DNA from: SAR324 cluster bacterium
GTDB lineage: Bacteria > SAR324 > NAC60-12
Direction: 5' to 3'
DNA: 64,000 nt
NCBI GenBank assembly: GCA_015232315.1
Contig: JADFZZ010000017.1
Coordinates: 1-64,000, forward strand
The notes beneath the pieces were generated by a model that had not been told where the DNA came from, made no database searches, and saw only the letters and a program-made list of their open reading frames with translations. Positions 44,308 to 53,227 of this stretch are shown piece by piece. A program made the position numbers and the translations under genes. Numbering within the stretch: position 1 is the stretch's first letter; the number at the start of each line of letters is the position of its first letter.

Positions 44308-44331
44308 GGGCGACCGGCCGGTCGCCCCTAC
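44304..44331. repeat. 28-bp palindrome between convergent aat and epimerase genes
   Basis: GTAAGGGCGACC/GGTCGCCCCTAC type palindrome, one arm mismatch, centre CCGGCCGG. The arms match those of the 6375-6402 palindrome. Its place between two converging genes fits a bidirectional terminator or REP-like element. Confidence 0.75.
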
Positions 44332-44363
44332 GTGGGCATCAATGGGCATCAAACTGTTATCGG

Positions 44364-45278
44364 TCAGGCAAATACATTGGCTTCATAAAACCAGTCAATC
44401 GTGAGAGAAAGACCCTCTTTCAGGGGAATCTGGCTGTAGTTGGGCATCAACGATTTCAGTTTGGTAATATCCAGACATTTGGATTTGGCACCCACATATT
44501 TCGACGTATCAAACTGAATCTTTCCAAAATCGTAGTCAATTTTCTCACAAATCAACTGGGCAAACTGACGAATCGTGAACTCTTCACCCCCGCCAATATT
44601 CACCAGTTCATTGTTGTGATGAGCGGTCAACTCCAGCGTCGTATTTACAAAATCACCAATATAAATCAATTCCCGCCGTTGAAATCCATCCCCCCAGAGT
44701 GTGACAGGTTCATGATGATATTTTCCACGCATGATTTTGCGGATCAGGTCAAAGATGAAATGCATCTGCCGTCCATCCGTGTGATATTGAGGACCATACA
44801 GAGTGGATGGGACCAGACACAGATAATTCAAACCGAACTGCTTGTTCAAGGCCAGTAATCCCGCATACAGCATCCGTTTGGTCATGGCATACGTAAACAG
44901 GCTTTCAATGGGAGTTCCTGACATATAATTTTCTTCTCTCAACGGCAACTCTGGCGCATAGGAACAACTGGTGCCCATGCAGATCAGTTTGGCCTGCGGC
45001 TGGTGTTTCTGCCACCAGGTGAGTACATTGGTGTTGATATGCTGATTGATGAGCCATTGTTCTCCCGGATGATACAGACAAAAATCTCCAGCCTGGGTCC
45101 ATGCGGCCAAATGATAAATCTGGTCATACGTCACAGCACCAAACGGTTTAAGCGATTCCTGGCGGGTCAAATCCGCGTTTTTTGAATTCAGTTTCACCAC
45201 CTCGTGTCCCTGTTCTTCAAGAGTGCGGCAAAGGGTGGTGCCCAGAAAACCGGTTGCGCCGGTTACCAGAATTTTCAT
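44364..45278 (-). CDS. NAD-dependent sugar epimerase/reductase (GDP-fucose-synthase-like)
   Basis: 304 residues, extended short-chain dehydrogenase. Rossmann motif GATGFLG at residues 7-13, and a catalytic S/T, Y-x-x-x-K: TSCSY and YAMTKRM. VPSTLYGPQY and WGDGFQRRELIYI resemble GDP-L-fucose synthase family. It acts on a nucleotide sugar, exact product unknown. Last gene of the sugar operon; ATG 45278 is the natural Rossmann start, 10 bp after the methyltransferase stop. Confidence 0.85.
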   Translation of the reverse strand: MKILVTGATGFLGTTLCRTLEEQGHEVVKLNSKNADLTRQESLKPFGAVTYDQIYHLAAWTQAGDFCLYHPGEQWLINQHINTNVLTWWQKHQPQAKLICMGTSCSYAPELPLREENYMSGTPIESLFTYAMTKRMLYAGLLALNKQFGLNYLCLVPSTLYGPQYHTDGRQMHFIFDLIRKIMRGKYHHEPVTLWGDGFQRRELIYIGDFVNTTLELTAHHNNELVNIGGGEEFTIRQFAQLICEKIDYDFGKIQFDTSKYVGAKSKCLDITKLKSLMPNYSQIPLKEGLSLTIDWFYEANVFA

Positions 45279-45288
45279 GCGGTGCCTT

Positions 45289-46497
45289 TCATGGGTTGAC
45301 AGGGAAGTAAAATTCAATTCTCTGTTCAATGAGGTGCTGGTTTCGAGCCAGAATTTCATCCTTGAAATTCCAGGCCAGTACAAAATAAATATCTGGGAGA
45401 CGCGTCAATTCATCTTCCATGACGATGGGAATATGGGTTCCCGGAGCATATAAACCTTTCCGCAATGGATTTTTTTCCACCAGAACATCCAGATATTGTT
45501 TACCTGCCCCGAAATAATTGAGCATGGTGTTGCCTTTGACGGGGGCACCCATACCATAGATGGTTTTGCCTGCCTGTTTGGCTTTTTCCAGATATGCCAG
45601 ATTTTCAATTTTCATCTGCTCTATCCGTTTTTCAAACAACCGGTAGGTTTGAAACGCATTGCTGGAATCCTGTTCTTCCTGAGCGATCATGGTTTTAAGG
45701 CGATCAGAAGGCGTGGCACGAGGCTTATGCGTGACATAGCCGATAATGGACCCACCATGTATCGGAGACAGTCTGGCATCAAACATGGAAAGACCGTGTC
45801 GCTGAAGCAGGATTTCAATGGTTTTGAGATTGTAGTACAGCAGATGTTCATGATAGATCTGGTCAAATGCCAGATTTTCCACAATCTTTTTCATATACAG
45901 AAACTGAACAATGAACACGCCATCGTCTCTCAGACAATCCCTGATTCCTTCTGTGACCGAATGCAGTTCTTCCAGATGAAAAAACACTCCTGACGCATTG
46001 ATCAGATGAAATTTCCGGGGCAATTGACGCGCCAGTTCCTGATTAAAAAAGGAGTTGATGGTAGGCACACCGGCATCATTGGCAATCCGTGCGGTGGTTT
46101 TGGACGATTCGACCCCGGTCACTTCATATCCCAGTGCCTGATATTGTTTCAATTGAGAGCCATCGTTGGAACCAATATCAAGGATGGATTTATCAGGAAC
46201 TCCGGCAAAAAAACGTTTGTCCGCTTCCTCCGCAATGCTTTGAAAGTGGTAGTTCAATGAGCGTGTTACGCCTGAAAGATAGGTGTGATCGCCGAACATG
46301 ATTTCTTTTTTGACAGTGTAATCAAGCTGTGCCGTTTCGCAATCGTGACAATATAGAACCCGCAGGGGATAAAACGGCTCCTTGCCGAGTTCCTCTTCCT
46401 TTAAAAAATGATTGCACCAGGGCTGATGTCCCAGATCAATGGCCAATTCCAGACGAGAGGAATCACAAACACGGCAAGCGTTTAGTAACGTGTTCAT
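45289..46497 (-). CDS. NDP-sugar C-methyltransferase-like protein
   Basis: 402 residues. An N-terminal zinc-finger-like domain (CRVCDSS ... CHDCETAQLDY), a SAM-binding domain (ILDIGSNDGSQL near 105) and a C-terminal domain with GAPVKGNTMLNYFG. This three-part layout is that of sugar C-methyltransferases that build branched deoxysugars. Acts with the hddC-like and epimerase genes in surface-glycan sugar synthesis (inferred). Confidence 0.85.
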   Translation of the reverse strand: MNTLLNACRVCDSSRLELAIDLGHQPWCNHFLKEEELGKEPFYPLRVLYCHDCETAQLDYTVKKEIMFGDHTYLSGVTRSLNYHFQSIAEEADKRFFAGVPDKSILDIGSNDGSQLKQYQALGYEVTGVESSKTTARIANDAGVPTINSFFNQELARQLPRKFHLINASGVFFHLEELHSVTEGIRDCLRDDGVFIVQFLYMKKIVENLAFDQIYHEHLLYYNLKTIEILLQRHGLSMFDARLSPIHGGSIIGYVTHKPRATPSDRLKTMIAQEEQDSSNAFQTYRLFEKRIEQMKIENLAYLEKAKQAGKTIYGMGAPVKGNTMLNYFGAGKQYLDVLVEKNPLRKGLYAPGTHIPIVMEDELTRLPDIYFVLAWNFKDEILARNQHLIEQRIEFYFPVNP

Positions 46498-46546
46498 ACA
46501 CGGAGCAAAATTAAAGGGTTCATAAAGTTTTTGTGGCTAACGATAT

Positions 46547-47293
46547 TCAGGCAAACAGATCCTGATTATTTTTTATAAAAGCTTCTGCCTGATTCAGGGT
46601 TTCAGGGGTGCCGATATCCAGAAAGGGTACTGCGACAGGATGCACACGAAGCACATGCTTTTGCTGGAGTAGCGTTGGGAAAATCTGCGTTTCAAAACTC
46701 AAGGGACGCACCTCGGGAAAATCGCTCAGCAACTGATGTCGAAAGGCATAGACACCGGCATTGATCAACCCTTTTCCCGGTCGTTTTTCCGCAAATTCAA
46801 CCAGATTGCCCTCACGGTCCAGGATGAGGGAGCCATATCTGGAGGTATCTTCGACTTCCAGACCAAGGATCACACCATCCACTTCTGAGTCCTGAAATCT
46901 GGAAAACAGGGGGGCCAGATCTGCCAATGCCAGGGAATCCCCGTTCAGAACGAGCCAGATATCGGGTTGATGGGAATGATTGTTCACAGAGTGCAGAAAG
47001 CCGCCCCCTGTTCCTAGAGCTTCGGGTTCCTGATAGCAGTGAGTCCGGCTGAAAAGAGTGGTCAACGATTTGAAATGTTGTTCAATGACTTCAGACAGAT
47101 AGCCTGTGGAAAGAAGAATATCCCTGATGCCATGTTTTTCCAGATATTGAACAACCCACTCCAGAAACGGGCGTTCCAGGACAGGAGCCATCGGTTTGGG
47201 AATTCCTGGAAGCAGGTGTCGGATTCGTGTACCAAAGCCTCCAGCAAGGACTACTGCGGATATATCGAGATTAAATTTCAAAGAATGAGACAT
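46547..47293 (-). CDS. hddC: sugar-1-phosphate nucleotidyltransferase, HddC-like
   Basis: 248 residues. NTP-transferase motif VVLAGGFGTRIRHLLPGIPKPMAPV at the N-terminus, followed by VLNGDSLALADL. Adjacent to gmhA, which favours D-glycero-D-manno-heptose-1-phosphate guanylyltransferase (HddC) making a GDP-heptose. Exact sugar is inferred from context. Confidence 0.8.
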   Translation of the reverse strand: MSHSLKFNLDISAVVLAGGFGTRIRHLLPGIPKPMAPVLERPFLEWVVQYLEKHGIRDILLSTGYLSEVIEQHFKSLTTLFSRTHCYQEPEALGTGGGFLHSVNNHSHQPDIWLVLNGDSLALADLAPLFSRFQDSEVDGVILGLEVEDTSRYGSLILDREGNLVEFAEKRPGKGLINAGVYAFRHQLLSDFPEVRPLSFETQIFPTLLQQKHVLRVHPVAVPFLDIGTPETLNQAEAFIKNNQDLFA

Positions 47294-47311
47294 GAGAAAT
47301 AATGAAGCAGA

Positions 47312-47899
47312 TCAGGAATTTTTAGAAAAAAGCCGATGCTCAATCCATGAGCAGATCAGATGTCCAACCAGGATATGTCCTTCCTGAATTCGCGGTGTTT
47401 CATTGGAGGGCATTTTCAGACAGAGGTCACACAACGTTCCCATTTTCCCGCCAGAAGATCCTGTCAGACCAATGACAAAGATTCCCATGCTTTTTGCGGT
47501 TTCAATGGCATTGACAATATTGGGAGAATTGCCAGAAGTGGAAATTGCCAGAAACACATCGCCTTTCACACCATTTCCCTCAATCTGTCGAGAAAACAGT
47601 TTTTCATAACCATAATCATTGCCAATGGCTGTCAGAATGGAGGTATCTGTCGTCAGTGCGATTGCGGCAAGTGCAGGGCGGTCAAAATAAAAGCGGCTCA
47701 CCAGTTCTCCTGCGATATGTTGAGCGTCTGCGGCAGAACCACCGTTGCCGGCAATCAGAAGTTTATTTCCCTGTTTGTAGGCCTGCACAGAATGATCACA
47801 CGCTTCCTGAAGCAGGCTTAAAAAATTTGAATCCGCCAGAAGTTGCTGTTTGAGGGTGATGTTGTTTTCTATTTGAGAAGTCAGGAATATATCAGCCAT
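47312..47899 (-). CDS. gmhA: phosphoheptose isomerase (SIS domain)
   Basis: Converts sedoheptulose-7-phosphate to heptose-7-phosphate for LPS or glycan heptose. 195 residues. SIS-domain motifs: LLIAGNGGSAADAQHIAGELVSRF, STSGNSPNIV and GLTGSSGGKM. It heads the minus-strand sugar operon with hddC-like downstream. DiaA-like function is possible but less likely here. Confidence 0.9.
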   Translation of the reverse strand: MADIFLTSQIENNITLKQQLLADSNFLSLLQEACDHSVQAYKQGNKLLIAGNGGSAADAQHIAGELVSRFYFDRPALAAIALTTDTSILTAIGNDYGYEKLFSRQIEGNGVKGDVFLAISTSGNSPNIVNAIETAKSMGIFVIGLTGSSGGKMGTLCDLCLKMPSNETPRIQEGHILVGHLICSWIEHRLFSKNS

Positions 47900-47912
47900 A
47901 AAGCTTTTCCGA

Positions 47913-48659
47913 TCAATAGATGTTGTTTGAAAATGGTTTCAGTCTTGAAAAAATCTGGTTGATCCAGTCATCAGACAATTCTGAAACACCCTTGCGGATC
48001 CAGTCCTGCCACCAACTGGAGATCGTTTCAAAATCTTCAGCCTCAAAACGATGCTGAATCATGTATTTAAGGTCATTGCGGTATACTGCGACATCAATGG
48101 GAAAGCCTACATCCGTGGTGCTGGTCCGGGTTGCGTCAAACGAAAGATATCCCACTTTCAGCGCCCATTCCAAACTATCTTCATAATTCAGGGCACGGTC
48201 CAGCACAGGTTTTCCATAACCTGATTCCCCAATGATGTAATATGGGGAGCCGATGGTTGATTCAACCCAGTTTCCTTCAGGATAAATCATGTAGAGTTTG
48301 TGTTCTTTGTCTTTTTCAAGACGTCCGCCCACAATCGCATACAGATTAAACCAGATATTGCTGTTTCTAAGAGAGGGACCATCTTCTTCGGCGACCCGAC
48401 GAATTTCGTTGGCAAAAGCATTGACCGCTTTATACATTTTATCAAAAGAAGAGACTTCCTGTTCCAGAACTTCCTCAAAATAAGTGATGGCTTTATCTCT
48501 GACAGACCTTAATCCCGAAGTCATCACAAACATGCTGTGATTGTTGTGTTCATGGATGGTTATTTTTCGGGCTGTGGTGCGAACCGTTCCTGACGTGAGT
48601 CGAGTATCCGCAATTGCGACCAGTCCATTTTGAAGTTTGATTCCCAGACAATATGTCAT
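47913..48659 (-). CDS. Anbu proteasome-like peptidase
   Basis: 248 residues. Starts MTYCLGIKLQNGLVAIADTR; Thr2 would become the N-terminal nucleophile after Met removal, as in Anbu (bacterial proteasome homologue). Other family marks are GSPYYIIGESGYGKP and SFDATRTSTTDVGFP. The usual Anbu partners (alpha-E, transglutaminase-like, ATP-grasp) are absent. ATG 48659 gives the authentic N-terminus; the frame is open further up. Confidence 0.88.
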   Translation of the reverse strand: MTYCLGIKLQNGLVAIADTRLTSGTVRTTARKITIHEHNNHSMFVMTSGLRSVRDKAITYFEEVLEQEVSSFDKMYKAVNAFANEIRRVAEEDGPSLRNSNIWFNLYAIVGGRLEKDKEHKLYMIYPEGNWVESTIGSPYYIIGESGYGKPVLDRALNYEDSLEWALKVGYLSFDATRTSTTDVGFPIDVAVYRNDLKYMIQHRFEAEDFETISSWWQDWIRKGVSELSDDWINQIFSRLKPFSNNIY

Positions 48660-49138
48660 AACTAAGACCCTGTTCACGATTAGACTTAAAAAATTAAAGC
48701 CGGAGAATGCTAGAGTCATCCTCTAAAATCAAGTTCTTACTGCCGGAGGGGATGCTGTTGTAACACTGTAGAGTCATAACATGTTACGTCGCTAAGAATC
48801 GTTCAGGATTGGGTGTTTGACGATAACTGATTAAGACAACCCGAAAAACGCATTCTCGGACAGCCTCCTAGTTTTGAGCGTCAACATTACATGCCCCGCA
48901 AACGCCAAAAACCGTATGTTTGACGGGCACGTAATCCTGTCCTGCCGTTGAACTGAACAACCCTGGCCATCCCACCAGTCAAAGTATTTTCCACACATTG
49001 TGATCTCGCTTACCTCACAAATATTAGTAAAAATCCATTGACACTATATTTTTGTTAGCATATACGAAGTTTAGTTATTTACTCTTACATCCATAAATTA
49101 TTATCCTGGTCATTCAACAAATTTTCGGGAGGTAAAAA
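48660..49138. other. 479-bp intergenic region between Anbu and feo genes
   Basis: Holds the divergent leader of the Anbu gene and the feo promoter at its right end. A short ATG frame near 48892 (MPRKRQKPYV, then stop) is too small to call. No other structure is evident and no clear Fur box was found by eye. Confidence 0.5.
49038..49066 (+). promoter_or_regulatory. sigma-70-like promoter of the feo operon
   Basis: TTGACA (49038-49043), 17-bp spacer, TATACG (49061-49066), about 73 bp before the first gene. Good consensus. Confidence 0.65.
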
Positions 49139-49345
49139 ATGAGCGTGGTTGAAGCATTGATTTTATTTGCGATCCTGTTATCTACGGCCTTTTATCTGGT
49201 ACAAAAGTTCAAAAAAACACTTTCAGGCTCTGGTAGTTGTTGCTCAGAAGGTTGTTCTGGCGCAGAAAAATCAAACTCTTCCGGTTGCGGACAGGCCAAG
49301 GGAAACAGTGAATTTATTCTAAAAACCAACAAGGAGACACTATGA
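49139..49345 (+). CDS. FeoB-associated Cys-rich membrane protein
   Basis: 68 residues: an N-terminal membrane helix (about 4-22), then a Cys/Ser/Gly tail (SGSCCSEGCSG, SGCGQ). Matches the small FeoB-associated Cys-rich family. The gene overlaps feoA by 4 bp (ATGA). The Cys tail may bind iron or handle redox at FeoB. Confidence 0.8.
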   Translation: MSVVEALILFAILLSTAFYLVQKFKKTLSGSGSCCSEGCSGAEKSNSSGCGQAKGNSEFILKTNKETL

Positions 49346-49581
49346 GTGAACACATCAGCCTGCGAAATATGAAAATCAATGAAAAAGCAACCATTGTTTC
49401 AGTCAAGGCAACCGGTGAATTGGGACGACGAATTAGAGACATGGGACTTGTCAAAAATACCACTTTCCAGGTCATTGGAAGAGCACCCTTGAAAGATCCT
49501 GTTGCGTTACGTCTGAAAGATTTCACCTTAACGTTGAGAAACAAAGAAGCGGATCATATTCTTGTTCAACTCAGTGCATAA
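49342..49581 (+). CDS. feoA: ferrous iron transport protein A
   Basis: 79 residues, SH3-like FeoA domain: MSEHISLRNMKINEKA, ELGRRIRDMGLVKNTTF, VALRLKDFTLTLRNKEADHI. Cytoplasmic partner of FeoB. Overlaps the upstream Cys-rich gene and precedes feoB by 109 bp. Confidence 0.92.
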   Translation: MSEHISLRNMKINEKATIVSVKATGELGRRIRDMGLVKNTTFQVIGRAPLKDPVALRLKDFTLTLRNKEADHILVQLSA

Positions 49582-49616
49582 CCTGAATTACTCCTTCCCT
49601 TCATAATTCGCATGAT

Positions 49617-49648
49617 TATACCCCGTCCATCTCTTGCGGCGGGGTATA
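49617..49648 (+). promoter_or_regulatory. hairpin between feoA and feoB
   Basis: TATACCCCG / CGGGGTATA, perfect 9-bp arms, 14-nt loop, in the feoA-feoB gap, followed by a short T-rich stretch. Could attenuate or stabilise the transcript before feoB. Confidence 0.45.
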
Positions 49649-49690
49649 GAATCTTTTAGATCTCCCCAATTTTATTCAAAGGATACTCGT

Positions 49691-51874
49691 ATGGATCAAT
49701 TGAAAGTTGCCCTGGCTGGAAATCCCAATTGCGGCAAATCCACAATTTTCAATGCATTAACAGGTTTAAAACAAAAAGTAGGGAATTACCCCGGCATTAC
49801 TGTCTCCAAACATGAGGGACAAGCGACAATCAATGATACGTTGTTGAACATTTGTGATTTACCAGGGGCCTATTCGTTGACCCCTTACTCTCAAGAAGAA
49901 ATCGCTGCCAGAAATCATCTCATCAATGAGCGACCGGATGTGATTATCAACGTGGTGGACTCCAACAGTCTGGAACGAAACTTATATTTTACGTTGCAAC
50001 TTCTCGAACTGGGCATCCCGCTCGTTTTGGGATTGAACATGATTGATGAGGTCCGCAAAAAAGGCATTACGATTGACTCAAAAAAATTATCCAGTTTGTT
50101 GCGGGTTCCAGTGTTGGAAACCGTTGGGAAAACAGGTGAAGGAAAGACAGAACTCATCACTGAGGCCATTAGAAACGCTAAAGAAGGCAAAGGTGTTACA
50201 GTGCCCTTGTATATCTCGTATGGCGCAGATCTTGATCTCGCTTTGCAAAAAATGGAAGATGTGATCATCAAACATAACTTCATGAACGGCGCTCTCCCTG
50301 CACGATGGACTGCGATTAAATATCTGGAAGGTGATTCTCATGTGATTTCCATGGGTTTAAGGGAACGGGAAACCCATAAACAATTGGAGATAATTGTTGC
50401 TGAAGTTACAGATCATTGTAAAAAAACTCTTGATACAACACCTGATGAAGTGATTGCGGACTATCGCTATGGTTATATCGCGTCTATCCTCAATGAAGGG
50501 ATCATCTCAAGAAATAACCGTGCTGAACGACTGGAATTGAGCGACAGGATCGACAAGGTTCTGACCAACAGGTTGTTTGGTCCGATCATTCTGCTGGGCG
50601 TTTTATATGGAATGTTTGTTATGACATTCACCGTAGGCGCGATTCCAATGGGATGGTTGGAAACCTTTTTCGGGTTTCTGGGCGATACCGCTACAAATCT
50701 GATCCCCGAGGGACTGATTCAATCGCTGGTGGTTTCTGGAATTATTGATGGCGTAGGAGGCGTTCTTGGTTTTGTCCCATTGATATTATTTATGTTCTTC
50801 ATGATTGCCTTCCTTGAGGACTCCGGTTATATGGCCAGAGTGGCCTACATTCTGGATCGTATCATGCAGGCGGCAGGTTTGCATGGAGCATCGGTGATGC
50901 CCTTTGTCATTTCCGGAGGGATCGTTGGTGGATGCGCTGTGCCAGGAGTAATGTCAACCAGAACCTTGAAAAGTCCAAAGGAAAAATTAGCGACGATCTT
51001 AACATTGCCCTTTCTAACCTGTGGCGCCAAAACACCCGTGGTACTGTTGCTGGGCGCGGCATCTTTTCCGGAATATGGACCACAAGTGTTGTTCGCCAGC
51101 GTTCTGCTGGGTTGGACGGTTGCGCTGGTTTCAGCCAGAGTCTTGCGTTCTACTGTAATCAAAGGGGATTCGACACCATTTGTGATGGAACTTCCCCCCT
51201 ATCGATTGCCAACACTGAAAGGTTTGCTCATTCATACCTGGGAACGAGCCTGGAACTACATTCAAAAGGCCGGGACGGTTATTTTGGCCATATCCATTTT
51301 GCTATGGGCGGCCATGACATTTCCGCAACTGCCAGAGGCACAGGTTCAGGAATTCCAGCATCAAAAAGTGGCACTTGAGGAAACGCTGACAGACAGTTTG
51401 ACCGCTGAAGAAAAGGCTGAAATCGAGCAAAAAATGTTAACAATTGATAACAATCAGGCAGGCACAGCCTTACGTTATTCCTTAGCGGGAAAATTAGGCA
51501 CTGCTTTAGAGTCAGTCAGTTCTTATGCTGGATTTGACTGGAGGGTGAATATCGCCTTGATTGGCGGTTTTGCCGCAAAAGAAGTCATTGTCTCCAGTCT
51601 GGGCACCGCTTATAGCCTGGGAGAAGTAGACGCGGAAGCATCAGAAGCATTATCCGACCGATTGAGAGCAGATCCCAATTGGACATTTTTAACAGCAGCC
51701 AGTTTGCTGGTGTTTGTCATGTTGTATGCGCCCTGTTTCATTACAGTTGTGGCGATCGCCAGGGAAACTTCGTGGAAATGGGCAGGGTTCAGTATCGTGT
51801 GCAACACGATCATCGCCTATGTATTAGCCGTAGGTGTTTATCAAATTGGTTCGTTGATACTTCAAATCAATTGA
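49691..51874 (+). CDS. feoB: ferrous iron transporter FeoB
   Basis: 727 residues. G-protein domain: G1 GNPNCGKST (residues 11-19), NYPGITVSK, DLPGAYSLTP, NMID; then a helical GDI-like spacer, and a membrane domain with Gate-like motifs (GCAVPGVMSTR, FLTCGAKTPVV). Imports Fe(II) across the inner membrane. ATG 49691 has AAAGGA upstream; frame is open 57 nt further. Ends with a strong terminator. Confidence 0.96.
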   Translation: MDQLKVALAGNPNCGKSTIFNALTGLKQKVGNYPGITVSKHEGQATINDTLLNICDLPGAYSLTPYSQEEIAARNHLINERPDVIINVVDSNSLERNLYFTLQLLELGIPLVLGLNMIDEVRKKGITIDSKKLSSLLRVPVLETVGKTGEGKTELITEAIRNAKEGKGVTVPLYISYGADLDLALQKMEDVIIKHNFMNGALPARWTAIKYLEGDSHVISMGLRERETHKQLEIIVAEVTDHCKKTLDTTPDEVIADYRYGYIASILNEGIISRNNRAERLELSDRIDKVLTNRLFGPIILLGVLYGMFVMTFTVGAIPMGWLETFFGFLGDTATNLIPEGLIQSLVVSGIIDGVGGVLGFVPLILFMFFMIAFLEDSGYMARVAYILDRIMQAAGLHGASVMPFVISGGIVGGCAVPGVMSTRTLKSPKEKLATILTLPFLTCGAKTPVVLLLGAASFPEYGPQVLFASVLLGWTVALVSARVLRSTVIKGDSTPFVMELPPYRLPTLKGLLIHTWERAWNYIQKAGTVILAISILLWAAMTFPQLPEAQVQEFQHQKVALEETLTDSLTAEEKAEIEQKMLTIDNNQAGTALRYSLAGKLGTALESVSSYAGFDWRVNIALIGGFAAKEVIVSSLGTAYSLGEVDAEASEALSDRLRADPNWTFLTAASLLVFVMLYAPCFITVVAIARETSWKWAGFSIVCNTIIAYVLAVGVYQIGSLILQIN

Positions 51875-51912
51875 CCCCAGTTCATTCTCCTCTTTGAAGA
51901 AATAGTCCTCAT

Positions 51913-51952
51913 AAGCCGCAAAACTGATTCAACATGTTTTTGCGGCTTTTTT
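51913..51952 (+). terminator. intrinsic terminator after feoB
   Basis: AAGCCGCAAAA / TTTTGCGGCTT, perfect 11-bp stem, 14-nt loop, then TTTTTTG. Ends the feo operon. Confidence 0.92.
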
Positions 51953-52138
51953 GTTTTCCACCAAAACAATCTATCCTTATAAAGTTAAAATTGACTTTAG
52001 CGCCCTCGTAATTATAAATTCCCTGAATATTTGCTCGCACCAGGAGATCAACTTGTTTGAAGTGTGTCATCTTGTCCCTCTTAAATGGTTGGTGCTATGG
52101 TCTCCCGTATCAGTCATTAATAAAACGGAATAATTTTT

Positions 52139-53197
52139 ATGCTGGAAATATTCTTTGAACATAGAAAAGCGCTTTTCGCAGAAATGTTGGGAACCTTTGC
52201 CCTGGTCTTGGTCGGTGCAGGCTGTGTGATCATGGAAAATCACACAGGAATGTCACATTTAGGATTGCCTGATGGAAAGGTGGGTCTCACTGGAATCGCC
52301 TTTGGCCATGGATTGACCTTGATGGCTATGATCTTTGCTTTAGGTTCTATTTCCGGAGGCCATTTTAATCCTGTGGTTTCAGTCGCGTTCTGGTCCCAGA
52401 AAAAACTGAACAATGACTTGTGTATCGGCTATATCGCCGCCCAGTTTGCTGGCGCCATCGCAGCGGCCTTGATGCTCGCGGGTTTCTTTCCCGATGAAAT
52501 TGCGCTTGCGACGCTGGGAACACCAGTTCTGGCTGCAAAGGTTTCTCTTGCCAAAGGAATGTTTTTAGAGGGATTGATCACATTTTTGCTGGTGATAACC
52601 ATATTGTTTTCAACCCATGAGGATAATCCTCATCGAGCGTTTGCACCAATCGCGATTGGCATGACTTTAGTCGGATTGATCCTGTTAGCGGGTCCGATGA
52701 CGGGAGGATCTGCCAATCCAGCACGTTACCTGGGGCCTGCACTTGTCTCCTTGAACCTCAATCATTTTTTTCCGTACATGTTTGGGGAGTTTGCGGGTGG
52801 ATTGATTGCGGCGTTTGTATTCAGTCTCATCCAGGAAACTGGATTTCCGACCTTCGTAAATCTGACGGAATCTCAAACAAAGAAAAAAAACAATACCGTA
52901 TCCCGACCTGTTGAAGCAGCTTCTTTGAAAGAAACAATTCAAGTCCCGACATCGACTGAAACGGTAAAACCCGCAACTGCCCCGGATAAAAGTACCGTTC
53001 GAAATGCATACAACTTATTGAAAAATGGTCAACAGGCAGAGGCGATTACAGCGCTCAAGCATCTGTTGTCAGAGTTCGCCCAATGTGATGCTGAAATACA
53101 GAATCGTATTCTAGGACTTAAAATTATTTTTGAAGAAGAATTGGGACCAATCAAAGACCTCGAAGGCTTCAGTCAACTTACAGCTAAACCAGCCTGA
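52139..53197 (+). CDS. aquaporin-family channel with cytoplasmic C-terminal extension
   Basis: 352 residues. MIP fold of about 240 residues with the two half-helix boxes, first HFNPV instead of NPA and second SANPARYLGP. An extra roughly 110-residue C-terminal tail follows: a Lys/Thr/Pro-rich linker then a helical segment (DKSTVRNAYNLLKNGQQAEAI) resembling a TPR-like pair. The extension is unusual for bacterial aquaporins. Whether water, glycerol or another solute passes is unknown. Confidence 0.85.
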   Translation: MLEIFFEHRKALFAEMLGTFALVLVGAGCVIMENHTGMSHLGLPDGKVGLTGIAFGHGLTLMAMIFALGSISGGHFNPVVSVAFWSQKKLNNDLCIGYIAAQFAGAIAAALMLAGFFPDEIALATLGTPVLAAKVSLAKGMFLEGLITFLLVITILFSTHEDNPHRAFAPIAIGMTLVGLILLAGPMTGGSANPARYLGPALVSLNLNHFFPYMFGEFAGGLIAAFVFSLIQETGFPTFVNLTESQTKKKNNTVSRPVEAASLKETIQVPTSTETVKPATAPDKSTVRNAYNLLKNGQQAEAITALKHLLSEFAQCDAEIQNRILGLKIIFEEELGPIKDLEGFSQLTAKPA

Positions 53198-53227
53198 TTG
53201 ACAATGTGCTAAACCCGGGAACATGGA

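Noticed and set aside
48880-48930. Start of a transposase-like ORF (MPRKRQKPYV)
   Set aside because: Stops after ten codons and no downstream frame continues it.
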